Below are positions 1 to 7,634 of a stretch of 25,177 nucleotides of DNA, piece after piece (positions within the stretch are counted from its first letter, which is position 1; every line of letters starts with the position of its first letter). This DNA comes from CAZGGW01 sp964525365 (GTDB lineage Bacteria > Bacillota_I > Bacilli_A > RF39 > UBA660). The stretch covers positions 1-25,177 of the forward strand of contig CAZGGW010000013.1 in assembly GCA_964525365.1 (NCBI GenBank). Reading direction: 5' to 3'. The translations under genes were made by a program, and so were the position numbers. The notes under the pieces are model-generated. The model was given only the letters and a program-made list of their open reading frames with translations, was not told the origin of the DNA and did no database searches.

Positions 1-162
1 AAGCTCTAATACATGAGACGCAGTAATTGCATCTTCAAAAAACAATTCATAAAAGTCTCCCAGCCTATAAAAAAGTAGAACATCTTCATATTCACTTTTT
101 GTTTTTAAATATTCTTTCATCATAGGACTAACCTTATTTATATTTACTGTACTTCTTTCCAT
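1..162 (-). CDS. mutS: DNA mismatch repair protein MutS, N-terminal fragment
   Basis: This is the first 54 codons of MutS, the mismatch-recognition ATPase of DNA repair; the gene runs off the left edge. Reading the minus strand from the ATG at 162-160 gives the family's N-terminus: a VSPMMKEYLK segment (usual form TPMMxQY) followed by RLGDFYELFFEDA. The Phe-X-Glu of GDFYELF is the mismatch-wedge motif that inserts beside the mispaired base. A GAGG ribosome-binding site lies about 7 bases before the ATG, and a TATAAT box with a poor -35 lies at about 178-183. The gene follows the large prepilin on the same strand with an 82-base gap. Domain identity is secure; nothing can be said about the missing ATPase part. 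Confidence 0.9.
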   Translation of the reverse strand, partial: MERSTVNINKVSPMMKEYLKTKSEYEDVLLFYRLGDFYELFFEDAITASHVLEL

Positions 163-207
163 ACAAACCTCAACTATATTATAATATAATTGGGGTTTAT
201 TTAAAAG

Positions 208-246
208 AATATTTTTAATAATTTAAATTCAAAATATAAAAATATT
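208..246 (-). terminator. Possible weak terminator after the large prepilin
   Basis: On the minus strand a perfect 10-bp all-A/T stem (arms 237-246 and 208-217) with a 19-base loop follows the prepilin stop codon and leads into CTTTT. The stem lacks G/C pairs, so termination strength is doubtful. Confidence 0.3.
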
Positions 247-2497
247 ATTGTGACACTATATCAAAAGACGATCCTTGGGTTCCGACACCGCCTTCGGTTT
301 TAATACCTGAATATAATTTTATTATAGGACGCACCCCAGCAGTTATATTTGCTGCACTATAATTAGTGTAATTATTTGTTCTTCCAAGCCAATAGTACGT
401 ACTTTCCGTATTTATGGATGTAGCAAACCAATAAGAATCATTGATTGTCAAAAGTGAGTTTGTATTTCCGCATGCCGCAGACGATGTTGCTTTACAATTT
501 AATAAAGTAGACGTATTTCTATTTATATTTTGAAACATACTTTCATTTAAAGCAAATGCAGTAGTAGAATCGCACTTCTTATCATATGTATAATTTTTAT
601 TACAATATTTTAATGCAATATTATTTTGATTATTAATTGTAGTAGCAGAATTACTAGAAGTTCCAGTTAAGCATTCGGGTGTCCCTCCAGAAATTAAATA
701 TACGACATCATCATCATATCCATCATTATTTTTTTCAATATAAGCTATTCTCCATCCATACGCATTTGTTTTATATGACGATGAATAACAATAACCACCA
801 GTTGTATTACATTGACTACCTGGCGTGGTAGTAACTGCGTTACATCCTTTGCATGAGTCACCAACACAGTCATTAGTTCCAACATAATTAACATAATCTC
901 CTACATTAGCTGCTGATAAATATCCATGAGTAATATTTACTGTACAAGTTCCACTAGCTGTAACATTATTAAGTGATAATATTCCAGTAGTAGTATTAAT
1001 TAAAGCTTCAATTGAATCTGTACAGGTCACAGTTGAACCAGTTAAATTAAAACCAGTTTTAGAAGTGATTTGAATATCTTTACTTCCTCCGTTACTAATA
1101 ACAACTTTACTAGAGGCACTAGTACCATTATTTACGTTGATAAATATTACATTTTCATGAGAGGGCTCAACTAAAGAATATAAATTTTCTTGAGTTCCAG
1201 TTCCGCTATTTGTTAATATTCCAGGATATAATTTTATTATAGGACGCACCCCAGCAGTTATATTTGCTGCACTATAATTAGTGTAATTATTTGTTCTTCC
1301 AAGCCAATAGTACGTACTTTCCGTATTTATGGATGTAGCAAACCAATAAGAATCATTGATTGTCAAAAGTGAGTTTGTATTTCCGCATGCCGCAGACGAT
1401 GTTGCTTTACAATTTAATAAAGTAGACGTATTTCTATTTATATTTTGAAACATACTTTCATTTAAAGCAAATGCAGTAGTAGAATCGCACTTCTTATCAT
1501 ATGTATAATTTTTATTACAATATTTTAATGCAATATTATTTTGATTATTAATTGTAGTAGCAGAATTACTAGAAGTTCCAGTTAAGCATTCGGGTGTCCC
1601 TCCAGAAATTAAATATACGACATCATCATCATATCCATCATTATTTTTTTCAATATAAGCTATTCTCCATCCATACGCATTTGTTTTATATGACGATGAA
1701 TAACAATAACCACCAGTTGTATTACATTGACTACCTGGCGTGGTAGTAACTGCGTTACATCCTTTGCATGAGTCACCAACACAGTCATTAGTTCCAACAT
1801 AATTAACATAATCTCCTACATTAGCTGATGCTAAATATTTTTTACTTAAAGTAATAGTACATGTTGCATCTTGCTTTGTATTACTTAATAATAATTTAGA
1901 AGTACCTTCATCTAATGTTGCACCAACATTATTAGTACACGTAATACTTGCATCTTTAATAATATATCCTTCTTTAGGAGTTATTTTTATTTCCTTATTT
2001 GTATTATAAGAAATTCTATAATTACTTTTTTCAGTTGACGCATTTTTAGCATTAATTTTGATATTAACATTTAGATTGGCGTATATATTATCTTTGTCTA
2101 GTTCTGTATATACTCTATTTTGAAAAAATACAAGAGTTATTTTGTTATCATTCATTACTGAATTATCGACTGGATTTATTATACATCCGTATGTTTTTTG
2201 ACATATTTCTTGTTTTTGAATTATTTTGCCATTTTCAATATCAGGTTCCAAATAACCTGTTTGTAGTAAAATTTCCATAGTTATTTCAACTTCATCATTT
2301 GACGCAAATAAAGATGATTTGTGATCATTTCCATATTGAGTTGCGGCTATCAAAATAATATCTTTTTTTGATTCATATATTCTATTTTTAGAACTATTAT
2401 TTATTAAAACAATGCTTGTACCGGCAATTGCAGTTACTAAAGCAATTATAGTCAAAGATACTAGTAATTCAATTAATGTAAATCCTTTTTTATTCAT
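245..2497 (-). CDS. Large prepilin-like surface protein with two identical Cys-rich modules
   Basis: A 750-aa protein with a class III (type IV pilin/pseudopilin) signal: MNKKG then FTLIELL, with the conserved Glu at +5 after the Gly/Phe cleavage site, followed by a hydrophobic helix to about residue 31. Most pseudopilins are 100-250 aa, so this one is unusually long. Two tandem units follow. Each has a small domain with a C...C pair (about residues 170-222 and 475-527), then a ~201-residue module (about 224-424 and 529-729) with 10 cysteines. The two modules are identical; the small domains are not. The module ends in a W-F-A-T-S ... YWLG ... GVRPIIKLY pattern resembling DUF6273-type extracellular domains; that assignment is tentative. 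The cysteines suggest disulfides outside the membrane. The ATG at 2497 has a GGGAG ribosome-binding site and a separate promoter. Binding target and role are unknown. Confidence 0.85.
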   Translation of the reverse strand: MNKKGFTLIELLVSLTIIALVTAIAGTSIVLINNSSKNRIYESKKDIILIAATQYGNDHKSSLFASNDEVEITMEILLQTGYLEPDIENGKIIQKQEICQKTYGCIINPVDNSVMNDNKITLVFFQNRVYTELDKDNIYANLNVNIKINAKNASTEKSNYRISYNTNKEIKITPKEGYIIKDASITCTNNVGATLDEGTSKLLLSNTKQDATCTITLSKKYLASANVGDYVNYVGTNDCVGDSCKGCNAVTTTPGSQCNTTGGYCYSSSYKTNAYGWRIAYIEKNNDGYDDDVVYLISGGTPECLTGTSSNSATTINNQNNIALKYCNKNYTYDKKCDSTTAFALNESMFQNINRNTSTLLNCKATSSAACGNTNSLLTINDSYWFATSINTESTYYWLGRTNNYTNYSAANITAGVRPIIKLYPGILTNSGTGTQENLYSLVEPSHENVIFINVNNGTSASSKVVISNGGSKDIQITSKTGFNLTGSTVTCTDSIEALINTTTGILSLNNVTASGTCTVNITHGYLSAANVGDYVNYVGTNDCVGDSCKGCNAVTTTPGSQCNTTGGYCYSSSYKTNAYGWRIAYIEKNNDGYDDDVVYLISGGTPECLTGTSSNSATTINNQNNIALKYCNKNYTYDKKCDSTTAFALNESMFQNINRNTSTLLNCKATSSAACGNTNSLLTINDSYWFATSINTESTYYWLGRTNNYTNYSAANITAGVRPIIKLYSGIKTEGGVGTQGSSFDIVSQ
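311..912. repeat. Perfect 602-bp direct repeat, copy 2 (C-terminal module)
   Basis: This copy appears identical base for base to 1226-1827, at a constant offset of 915 bases (305 codons). Identity stops abruptly at both ends: 310 differs from 1225, and 913 differs from 1828. It encodes about residues 529-729 of the large prepilin. Confidence 0.93.
1226..1827. repeat. Perfect 602-bp direct repeat, copy 1 (N-terminal module)
   Basis: Partner of 311-912; encodes about residues 224-424 of the large prepilin. The 313 bases between the two copies (913-1225) encode a short linker and the second small C...C domain, which is only loosely similar to the corresponding domain before this copy. Confidence 0.93.
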
Positions 2498-2538
2498 TTA
2501 AACTCCCAAAAAATAAGATTAGGTTTTATCCTAAACTC

Positions 2539-2567
2539 ATTTTATAATATTATAAATTATAAGTCAA
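2539..2567 (-). promoter_or_regulatory. Promoter of the large prepilin gene
   Basis: TTGACT (2567-2562) and TAAAAT (2544-2539) are separated by 17 bases. The -35 lies inside the last codons of dtd, so the prepilin can be transcribed separately from the upstream operon. A small inverted repeat (TTAGG/CCTAA, 2519-2534) sits near the predicted start point. Confidence 0.55.
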
Positions 2568-3003
2568 TATCACTATCAATTAAAAAAGTAACTGGACCAT
2601 CATTATTTATATTAACTTGCATATCGGCACCAAAAATTCCTGTTTCCACATGAATGCCAACATCTTCTAATTTTTTGTTTAACATATTATATAATTTATT
2701 TGCCTCATCTGGCTTCATTGCTTCAGTAAAAGAAGGTCTCCTTCCTTTTCTAACGTTTCCATACAATGTAAACTGAGAGATACTGAGAACACTACCTTTT
2801 ACATCCGTAAGACTTTTATTCATCAATTCATTTTCGTCTTCAAATATTCTTAAATTTATTATTTTGCTAATCATTTTGTTCAATATTTCTTCATTATCTG
2901 TGTGAGTAAAACCAACTAATATTACTAATCCAACACCAATATTATAAGTATTATTTTCTACATATACTGAACTTTTCTTAGTTCGTTGAATTAACACTTT
3001 CAT
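2557..3003 (-). CDS. dtd: D-aminoacyl-tRNA deacylase
   Basis: Hydrolyses D-amino acids (and glycine) wrongly attached to tRNAs, a cytoplasmic proofreading step. At 148 aa it is the normal family length. Both active-site motifs are present: SQFTL at residues 76-80, and NDGPVT at 134-139, which carries the Gly-cisPro element that rejects L-amino acids. The GRRPSF segment (87-92) is also typical. Its ATG overlaps the stop of rel by four bases (ATGA), implying translational coupling. It is the last gene of the prepilin-proS-comN-secDF-rel-dtd run; rel-dtd adjacency is common in Firmicutes. Confidence 0.95.
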   Translation of the reverse strand: MKVLIQRTKKSSVYVENNTYNIGVGLVILVGFTHTDNEEILNKMISKIINLRIFEDENELMNKSLTDVKGSVLSISQFTLYGNVRKGRRPSFTEAMKPDEANKLYNMLNKKLEDVGIHVETGIFGADMQVNINNDGPVTFLIDSDIDL

Positions 3004-5117
3004 ACCTGCAACCTCTCCACTCTTAATACAAAATCAATTTTTAATAATTCTTCTATATATAAATTCAATGTTTTAATATTATTCACTCTTATTTCAATGT
3101 CGTAATGTGCATCAAAAGTTCCTGAATTTCTTATATTGATTCTCTCCATATTTATATCGTATTTTGAAGATAAGGAAATAATATCAATCAAATTATCTTT
3201 TGTTTCATCAATATATACTTTAAGAAACGTTTCACTTTTACCACTTACATTTTCATTCCAATGACATTCAATAATTTTTTGACTATTCAAATCAACATTT
3301 TTACAATTTATAGAATGAATTTTTATTCCGTTACCATTTGTAATAAAACCAATTATTTCCTCGCCCATTACTGGTTTGCAGCATGGAGCGATTATAGTTT
3401 TTATATCTGAATAACCTTCTACCATGATATTATGATTAACATTTTTGTTTTTATCTATCCTTATTTTCTTTTTTGGTTTTGGAGTTGTAACTTTTTTTAA
3501 AATATTTGATGGCAAAAATTTCAATATTGATATAGAAAAATACAATTCTTCTTCAGTTATATTGTTTAAACTTATCAATATTTTCCGAATAAGTTCATTA
3601 TCAAATTCTAATTTTAATTTATTAGCTTCAGAAAGTAACATTTCACGGCCAAGTGCAATATATTTGTCTTTTTTGTTTTTATAAAAGTACGATTTAATTC
3701 TGTTTTTTGCACTAGAAGTCTTAACAAATTTTAACCAATCTCTGCTTGGACTTTTACCTTTTTGTGTATTTAATACCACAATGTCATCGTTTTGCAATTT
3801 GTAATTTAATTTTACCATTTTACCATTCACTAATGCACTAACTAATGTATTACCGATTTCTGAATGTATTTTATATGCAAAATCCACTGGTGTTGATCCA
3901 ACTGGCAAGTCAATTATATCTCCCCTTGGGGTAAATACATATATTTCTTGATTATTAAATTCTTTATTAAGACCTGTAAAAAATTTACTATTTTTATCTA
4001 AGTCATTTAATTCGATTAAAGTTCTAAAGGCTTCTAATTTTTGTTCCATTATTGATTTACTTCTACCATCAACATTTTCTTTATAACTCCAATGTGAAGC
4101 CACTCCTTTTTCTGCAATTTCATCCATTTCATAAGTTCTTACTTGCACTTCGCACACTTGATTATTTTCTTTTCCTGTAAATATAGTGGTATGGATTGAT
4201 TGATACATATTGGATTTTGGATTGGCTATAAAATCTTTAAATCTTTTTGGTATTGAAGTATATTTTGAATGAATTATTCCGACTACCAAGTAGCATTCCT
4301 CAATCTTTTTAACCAAGACCCTTACTCCCAATAAATCATATATGTTATTCCAACTTCTTCCACTTTTTAATTTATTATAAATACCTCTAACACTTTTCAC
4401 CCTATAAACAATAGAAAAATTTATATTTTCATCTTCTAACAATTTTTTAATATCGCTAGCAATTTCTTCTAGAGTCATTTCTAGTTCATCACGTGAAGCG
4501 TTAATTGTTTGTAAAACCCTTTCGTAGCCTTTAGGATCTGTGTATTTTAAGCACAAATCTTCTAATTCACTTTTCATAGTTTTCACACCTAATCGGTGTG
4601 CTATTGGTATCAATATATTTTGTGTATCCTCAACCATTTCTTTTTGTAATTTCTTGGGTTTATCTTTAATAGTCTTTAAATTATCAATTCGATCCGCGAA
4701 CTTAATAAATAATGCTTTAGGATTTTCAGCAAGACCAACAACTATTTTTCTATATCTTTCCTCATGTTTTTCGTTAGTGAAAGTTTTTTTGATACTACTT
4801 ATTTTTGTCAAACAATTTATTATAATTGCACTTTCTTCACCAAATAAGTTTTTAATATCATCAATACTCAAAAGTTCTAATGAAACAGCTTCATGAATTA
4901 ATGCACAACCTATTGTGGTAGCATCCATCTTAATTAAAGCTAGTGAGTATGCGACATTTAAAGGATGTATTAAAAAATCTTTATCAACTACTTCATTAAG
5001 CCTTTCTTGCATTGAAAGAGCACAACTATAATATTTATCTATAATAGATAAGTGATTGGAATTCATGTATTTGCTAATTTCATTTATTAAATCTTGATAT
5101 TTTATATTATTTTGCAT
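3000..5117 (-). CDS. rel: RelA/SpoT-family (p)ppGpp synthetase with degenerate hydrolase site
   Basis: A 705-aa long RSH protein of the stringent response. Order: HD hydrolase region (about 25-195), synthetase (about 225-345), TGS (about 390-450), zinc-finger region with CC at 579-580, H601 and C605, and a C-terminal ACT domain. Synthetase residues are kept: D261 in DLLGVRV, RFKDFIA, Y305 in the MYQSIHTT loop, and E323 in EVQVRT. In the hydrolase the usual HDxVEDT motif reads HEAVSLE (75-81): His is kept, the metal-binding Asp is Glu, and the catalytic Glu-Asp pair is Ser-Leu. H51, D142 and N146 remain. I infer a protein that makes (p)ppGpp but degrades it poorly or not at all. The start overlaps the secDF stop by one base (TAATG). 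Confidence 0.93.
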   Translation of the reverse strand: MQNNIKYQDLINEISKYMNSNHLSIIDKYYSCALSMQERLNEVVDKDFLIHPLNVAYSLALIKMDATTIGCALIHEAVSLELLSIDDIKNLFGEESAIIINCLTKISSIKKTFTNEKHEERYRKIVVGLAENPKALFIKFADRIDNLKTIKDKPKKLQKEMVEDTQNILIPIAHRLGVKTMKSELEDLCLKYTDPKGYERVLQTINASRDELEMTLEEIASDIKKLLEDENINFSIVYRVKSVRGIYNKLKSGRSWNNIYDLLGVRVLVKKIEECYLVVGIIHSKYTSIPKRFKDFIANPKSNMYQSIHTTIFTGKENNQVCEVQVRTYEMDEIAEKGVASHWSYKENVDGRSKSIMEQKLEAFRTLIELNDLDKNSKFFTGLNKEFNNQEIYVFTPRGDIIDLPVGSTPVDFAYKIHSEIGNTLVSALVNGKMVKLNYKLQNDDIVVLNTQKGKSPSRDWLKFVKTSSAKNRIKSYFYKNKKDKYIALGREMLLSEANKLKLEFDNELIRKILISLNNITEEELYFSISILKFLPSNILKKVTTPKPKKKIRIDKNKNVNHNIMVEGYSDIKTIIAPCCKPVMGEEIIGFITNGNGIKIHSINCKNVDLNSQKIIECHWNENVSGKSETFLKVYIDETKDNLIDIISLSSKYDINMERINIRNSGTFDAHYDIEIRVNNIKTLNLYIEELLKIDFVLRVERLQV

Positions 5118-7339
5118 TAACTATTAATACCTCTTATTTCTAATTCTTCAACTTCTCTTTTTTCACTCTTTTTAGGCCTTTTAGAACGTATATTTTCAAG
5201 TTTGTATAAAATATAAGGTGATATAAATATTGATGAAAAAGTACCGGAAACTAAACCAACTAAAGTTGAAATATTGAATGTATAAATCTCATTTACTCCT
5301 AATACTATTAAAGTAAATATACCAATCAAAGTCGTAATTGATGTAACAATATTTCTACTAATTATTCCATTTAAACTTTCATTTATTATTTCATAATAAT
5401 TTGGTGCAGCATTTTTGTTTTTCGATTCTTTTTTTGATTTTTTTAATATTGAACGAACTTTATCAAAAACAATAATTGTATCATTTATTGAATAACCAAT
5501 TATGGTTAATAAAGAAGCAATCAAAATAAAATTTATTTGAATTTTAAATATTAAAATTATGGCAATCATAATCAAAACGTCATGGAAAAGTGCTATAATT
5601 GCAGAAATACTATAATTAATATTAAATCTAAGAGCTATATATAAAATTATCACAACTGATGCTATTACCATGCTATAAGCTGCATTTTTTATTAGATTTG
5701 AAGTCACGCGCGTTGTAATTTGATTTATGGAAACTTCTATATTATTATTTTCAAAATATTTTTTTATCTCTTCACTTTGTTCTTCCGTTACTATTTTATT
5801 TAGTTTTATATATCCTTCTTTTTCGGTTCCAATATAATAAGCATAATTTTCTACATCATACTTTTCCAATGTTTGAGCATAAGTACCAAGTTCCAACTTA
5901 TTTTCGCTTATCATACTAATATTAGTACCACCAGAAAAATCAATTCCTAAATTTATATTTTCTTTAAAAATATTTATTAAGCTTATTAATATAATAATAG
6001 TTGCCGTAATAATTATATATTTACTTTTTGATAAGAAATCAAAGCCCTTATTTTCTTTTATTTTCCCAAAAAATCCTGACGGATTTTCTTGAAATAACTT
6101 ATCATAAACACATTTTTTTAATAATATTCTATTAATTATAATCATACATATAATTGTAATACAAATAGAAATTATAAGCATAGTAGCAAATCCTTTTATT
6201 GAACTTTCGCCGAATATATATAGTACAATTGCCACTAAAAGAGTTGTAATATTTGCATCTATTATTGCAAATAGACTTTCTTTACTACCATTTTTATAAG
6301 AATTGTTAAGATTTTTAGAATTCTTATACTCATCTTTAATCTTTTCAATTAAAATTACAGAACTATCAATACTCATTCCTATTCCCAAAATCAATGCTGC
6401 GATTCCGGTAAGAGTAAATACACCTCCAATTGCATTAAATACTACAAATACTAATAAAGTATATAAAATTAAACATACACTAGAGATTACACCAGAAATT
6501 TTATATCTTATTGACATTAATATTGAAATTAATACAATGGCAATAACCAAAGCAAGTCCAGCTTTTTTTATAGTATCTTGTCCAAAAGAAGCAGAAACTA
6601 AATGTGGAGATGATTCTTCAACTAATTTTGTAGGTAAAGACCCAGAATTAATTAAAGTTGCTAATTCAGAAGCTTCTTCTTTAGTAAAATTGCCTCGTAT
6701 GACTATGTTTGAATCTTTTAAACCCTCTTCTACAGTAGCTGCACTAATGCAATTGGAATCAGACGTTCCACATAATTTTGATTCATTTTTATAAGAATCA
6801 GTTTCTTCATTATAATCAAGCCATATTACAATAATATTATTTTCTCTTTTACTAATTTCTTTTGTTATTTTATAAAAAGTCTCAGTATTTTTAATATCCA
6901 AAGTTACTACTGTTGTAAGATTTGATGAATCATATTCATAGTTTGCGCCATTATTACCAAGTACATCACTAGTCATCAATAGATTATCATCACTATCTCT
7001 AAAAGTTAATACTGCCATTGTACTAATTCGTTCGCGGGCAGTTTCTTCATCTTCTACTCCAGGCAAAGAAATTCTTATTATATCATCACCCTCAAAAGAA
7101 ATTACTGGCTCGCTAACTCCTAATGTGTCAATTCTCCTTGTTATTGCTTCATAAGTGTTATTTAAATCTTCTTCTTTTAAAACATCATCTTCTTTTAAAG
7201 GTTCAATCTTGTATATTACTTCAAATCCACCTTGTAAATCAATCCCATAATTAATATTTTTTATTACCGGGATAAATAGTACAAAAGAAATTATAGCAAT
7301 TACAGCAAGTAATAAATAAAATTCAATATTCTTTTTCAT
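5117..7339 (-). CDS. secDF: Fused protein translocase subunit SecDF
   Basis: Membrane protein that uses the proton gradient to help SecYEG complete protein export. The 740-aa length and order fit a natural SecD-SecF fusion, as in Bacillus. The SecD half has TM1 at about 8-28, GIDLQGG at 32-38, a large outer loop (P1), then five helices up to about 408. Its conserved proton-path segment is GMSIDSSVILIEKIK (321-335), with D325. The SecF half has a helix at about 441-457, GIDFSGG at 465-471, and GYSINDTIIVFDKVR (615-629), with D620. The C-terminus is Lys/Glu-rich and cytoplasmic. It starts 4 bases after the ComN-like gene and abuts rel. Confidence 0.96.
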   Translation of the reverse strand: MKKNIEFYLLLAVIAIISFVLFIPVIKNINYGIDLQGGFEVIYKIEPLKEDDVLKEEDLNNTYEAITRRIDTLGVSEPVISFEGDDIIRISLPGVEDEETARERISTMAVLTFRDSDDNLLMTSDVLGNNGANYEYDSSNLTTVVTLDIKNTETFYKITKEISKRENNIIVIWLDYNEETDSYKNESKLCGTSDSNCISAATVEEGLKDSNIVIRGNFTKEEASELATLINSGSLPTKLVEESSPHLVSASFGQDTIKKAGLALVIAIVLISILMSIRYKISGVISSVCLILYTLLVFVVFNAIGGVFTLTGIAALILGIGMSIDSSVILIEKIKDEYKNSKNLNNSYKNGSKESLFAIIDANITTLLVAIVLYIFGESSIKGFATMLIISICITIICMIIINRILLKKCVYDKLFQENPSGFFGKIKENKGFDFLSKSKYIIITATIIILISLINIFKENINLGIDFSGGTNISMISENKLELGTYAQTLEKYDVENYAYYIGTEKEGYIKLNKIVTEEQSEEIKKYFENNNIEVSINQITTRVTSNLIKNAAYSMVIASVVIILYIALRFNINYSISAIIALFHDVLIMIAIILIFKIQINFILIASLLTIIGYSINDTIIVFDKVRSILKKSKKESKNKNAAPNYYEIINESLNGIISRNIVTSITTLIGIFTLIVLGVNEIYTFNISTLVGLVSGTFSSIFISPYILYKLENIRSKRPKKSEKREVEELEIRGINS

Positions 7340-7343
7340 TAGT

Positions 7344-7634
7344 TTATAATAAATCTCCTGTTTCTGTATTAATTTTTCTTTTATTAGTTTTTATTTTTTC
7401 TTTTATATATGCATCTATCAAATCCGCATCTGTATCAAATATATCATTTGTCATGTCATAGAGCGACAAACCGTTTTTATTTTTCCACGAATTTTCTACT
7501 AAAAAATTCCATAGATCTTCCTCTTTTACATAATCAATACCAAGTCTTTTCAATTCACACATTTTTGAATAAAGGGCTGGCTTAATTCTGCTGTAAAGTT
7601 CTTCAACCGTTCTAAATTCCACTTCATTATTCAT
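7344..7634 (-). CDS. ComN-like post-transcriptional regulator family protein
   Basis: A 96-aa soluble protein that matches by eye the small 'post-transcriptional regulator' family typified by ComN of Bacillus subtilis, which affects comE mRNA in late competence. Visible traits are a helical VEELYSRIKPALYSK start, an LGIDYV-x-EEDLWNFL core and a W near residue 50 (NSWKNKNGLSLYDMTNDI). In Bacillus the homologue also lies beside secDF, which supports the call. It overlaps the end of proS by 8 bases and lies 4 bases before secDF. The function in this organism is inferred from family only; the competence link is interesting given the pilus genes close by. Confidence 0.7.
   Translation of the reverse strand: MNNEVEFRTVEELYSRIKPALYSKMCELKRLGIDYVKEEDLWNFLVENSWKNKNGLSLYDMTNDIFDTDADLIDAYIKEKIKTNKRKINTETGDLL

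Noticed and set aside
311..1827. Long direct repeats as a mobile element or CRISPR
   Set aside because: The repeats are in-frame protein modules, with no transposase, terminal inverted repeats or short spaced repeats.
4540..4896. 118-aa open frame on the plus strand inside rel
   Set aside because: It is antisense to the conserved Rel hydrolase/synthetase region, with no independent start signals.
6303..6794. 163-aa open frame on the plus strand inside secDF
   Set aside because: It lies wholly opposite a conserved transmembrane gene, has no ribosome-binding site or recognisable domain, and is best read as a shadow of secDF codons.
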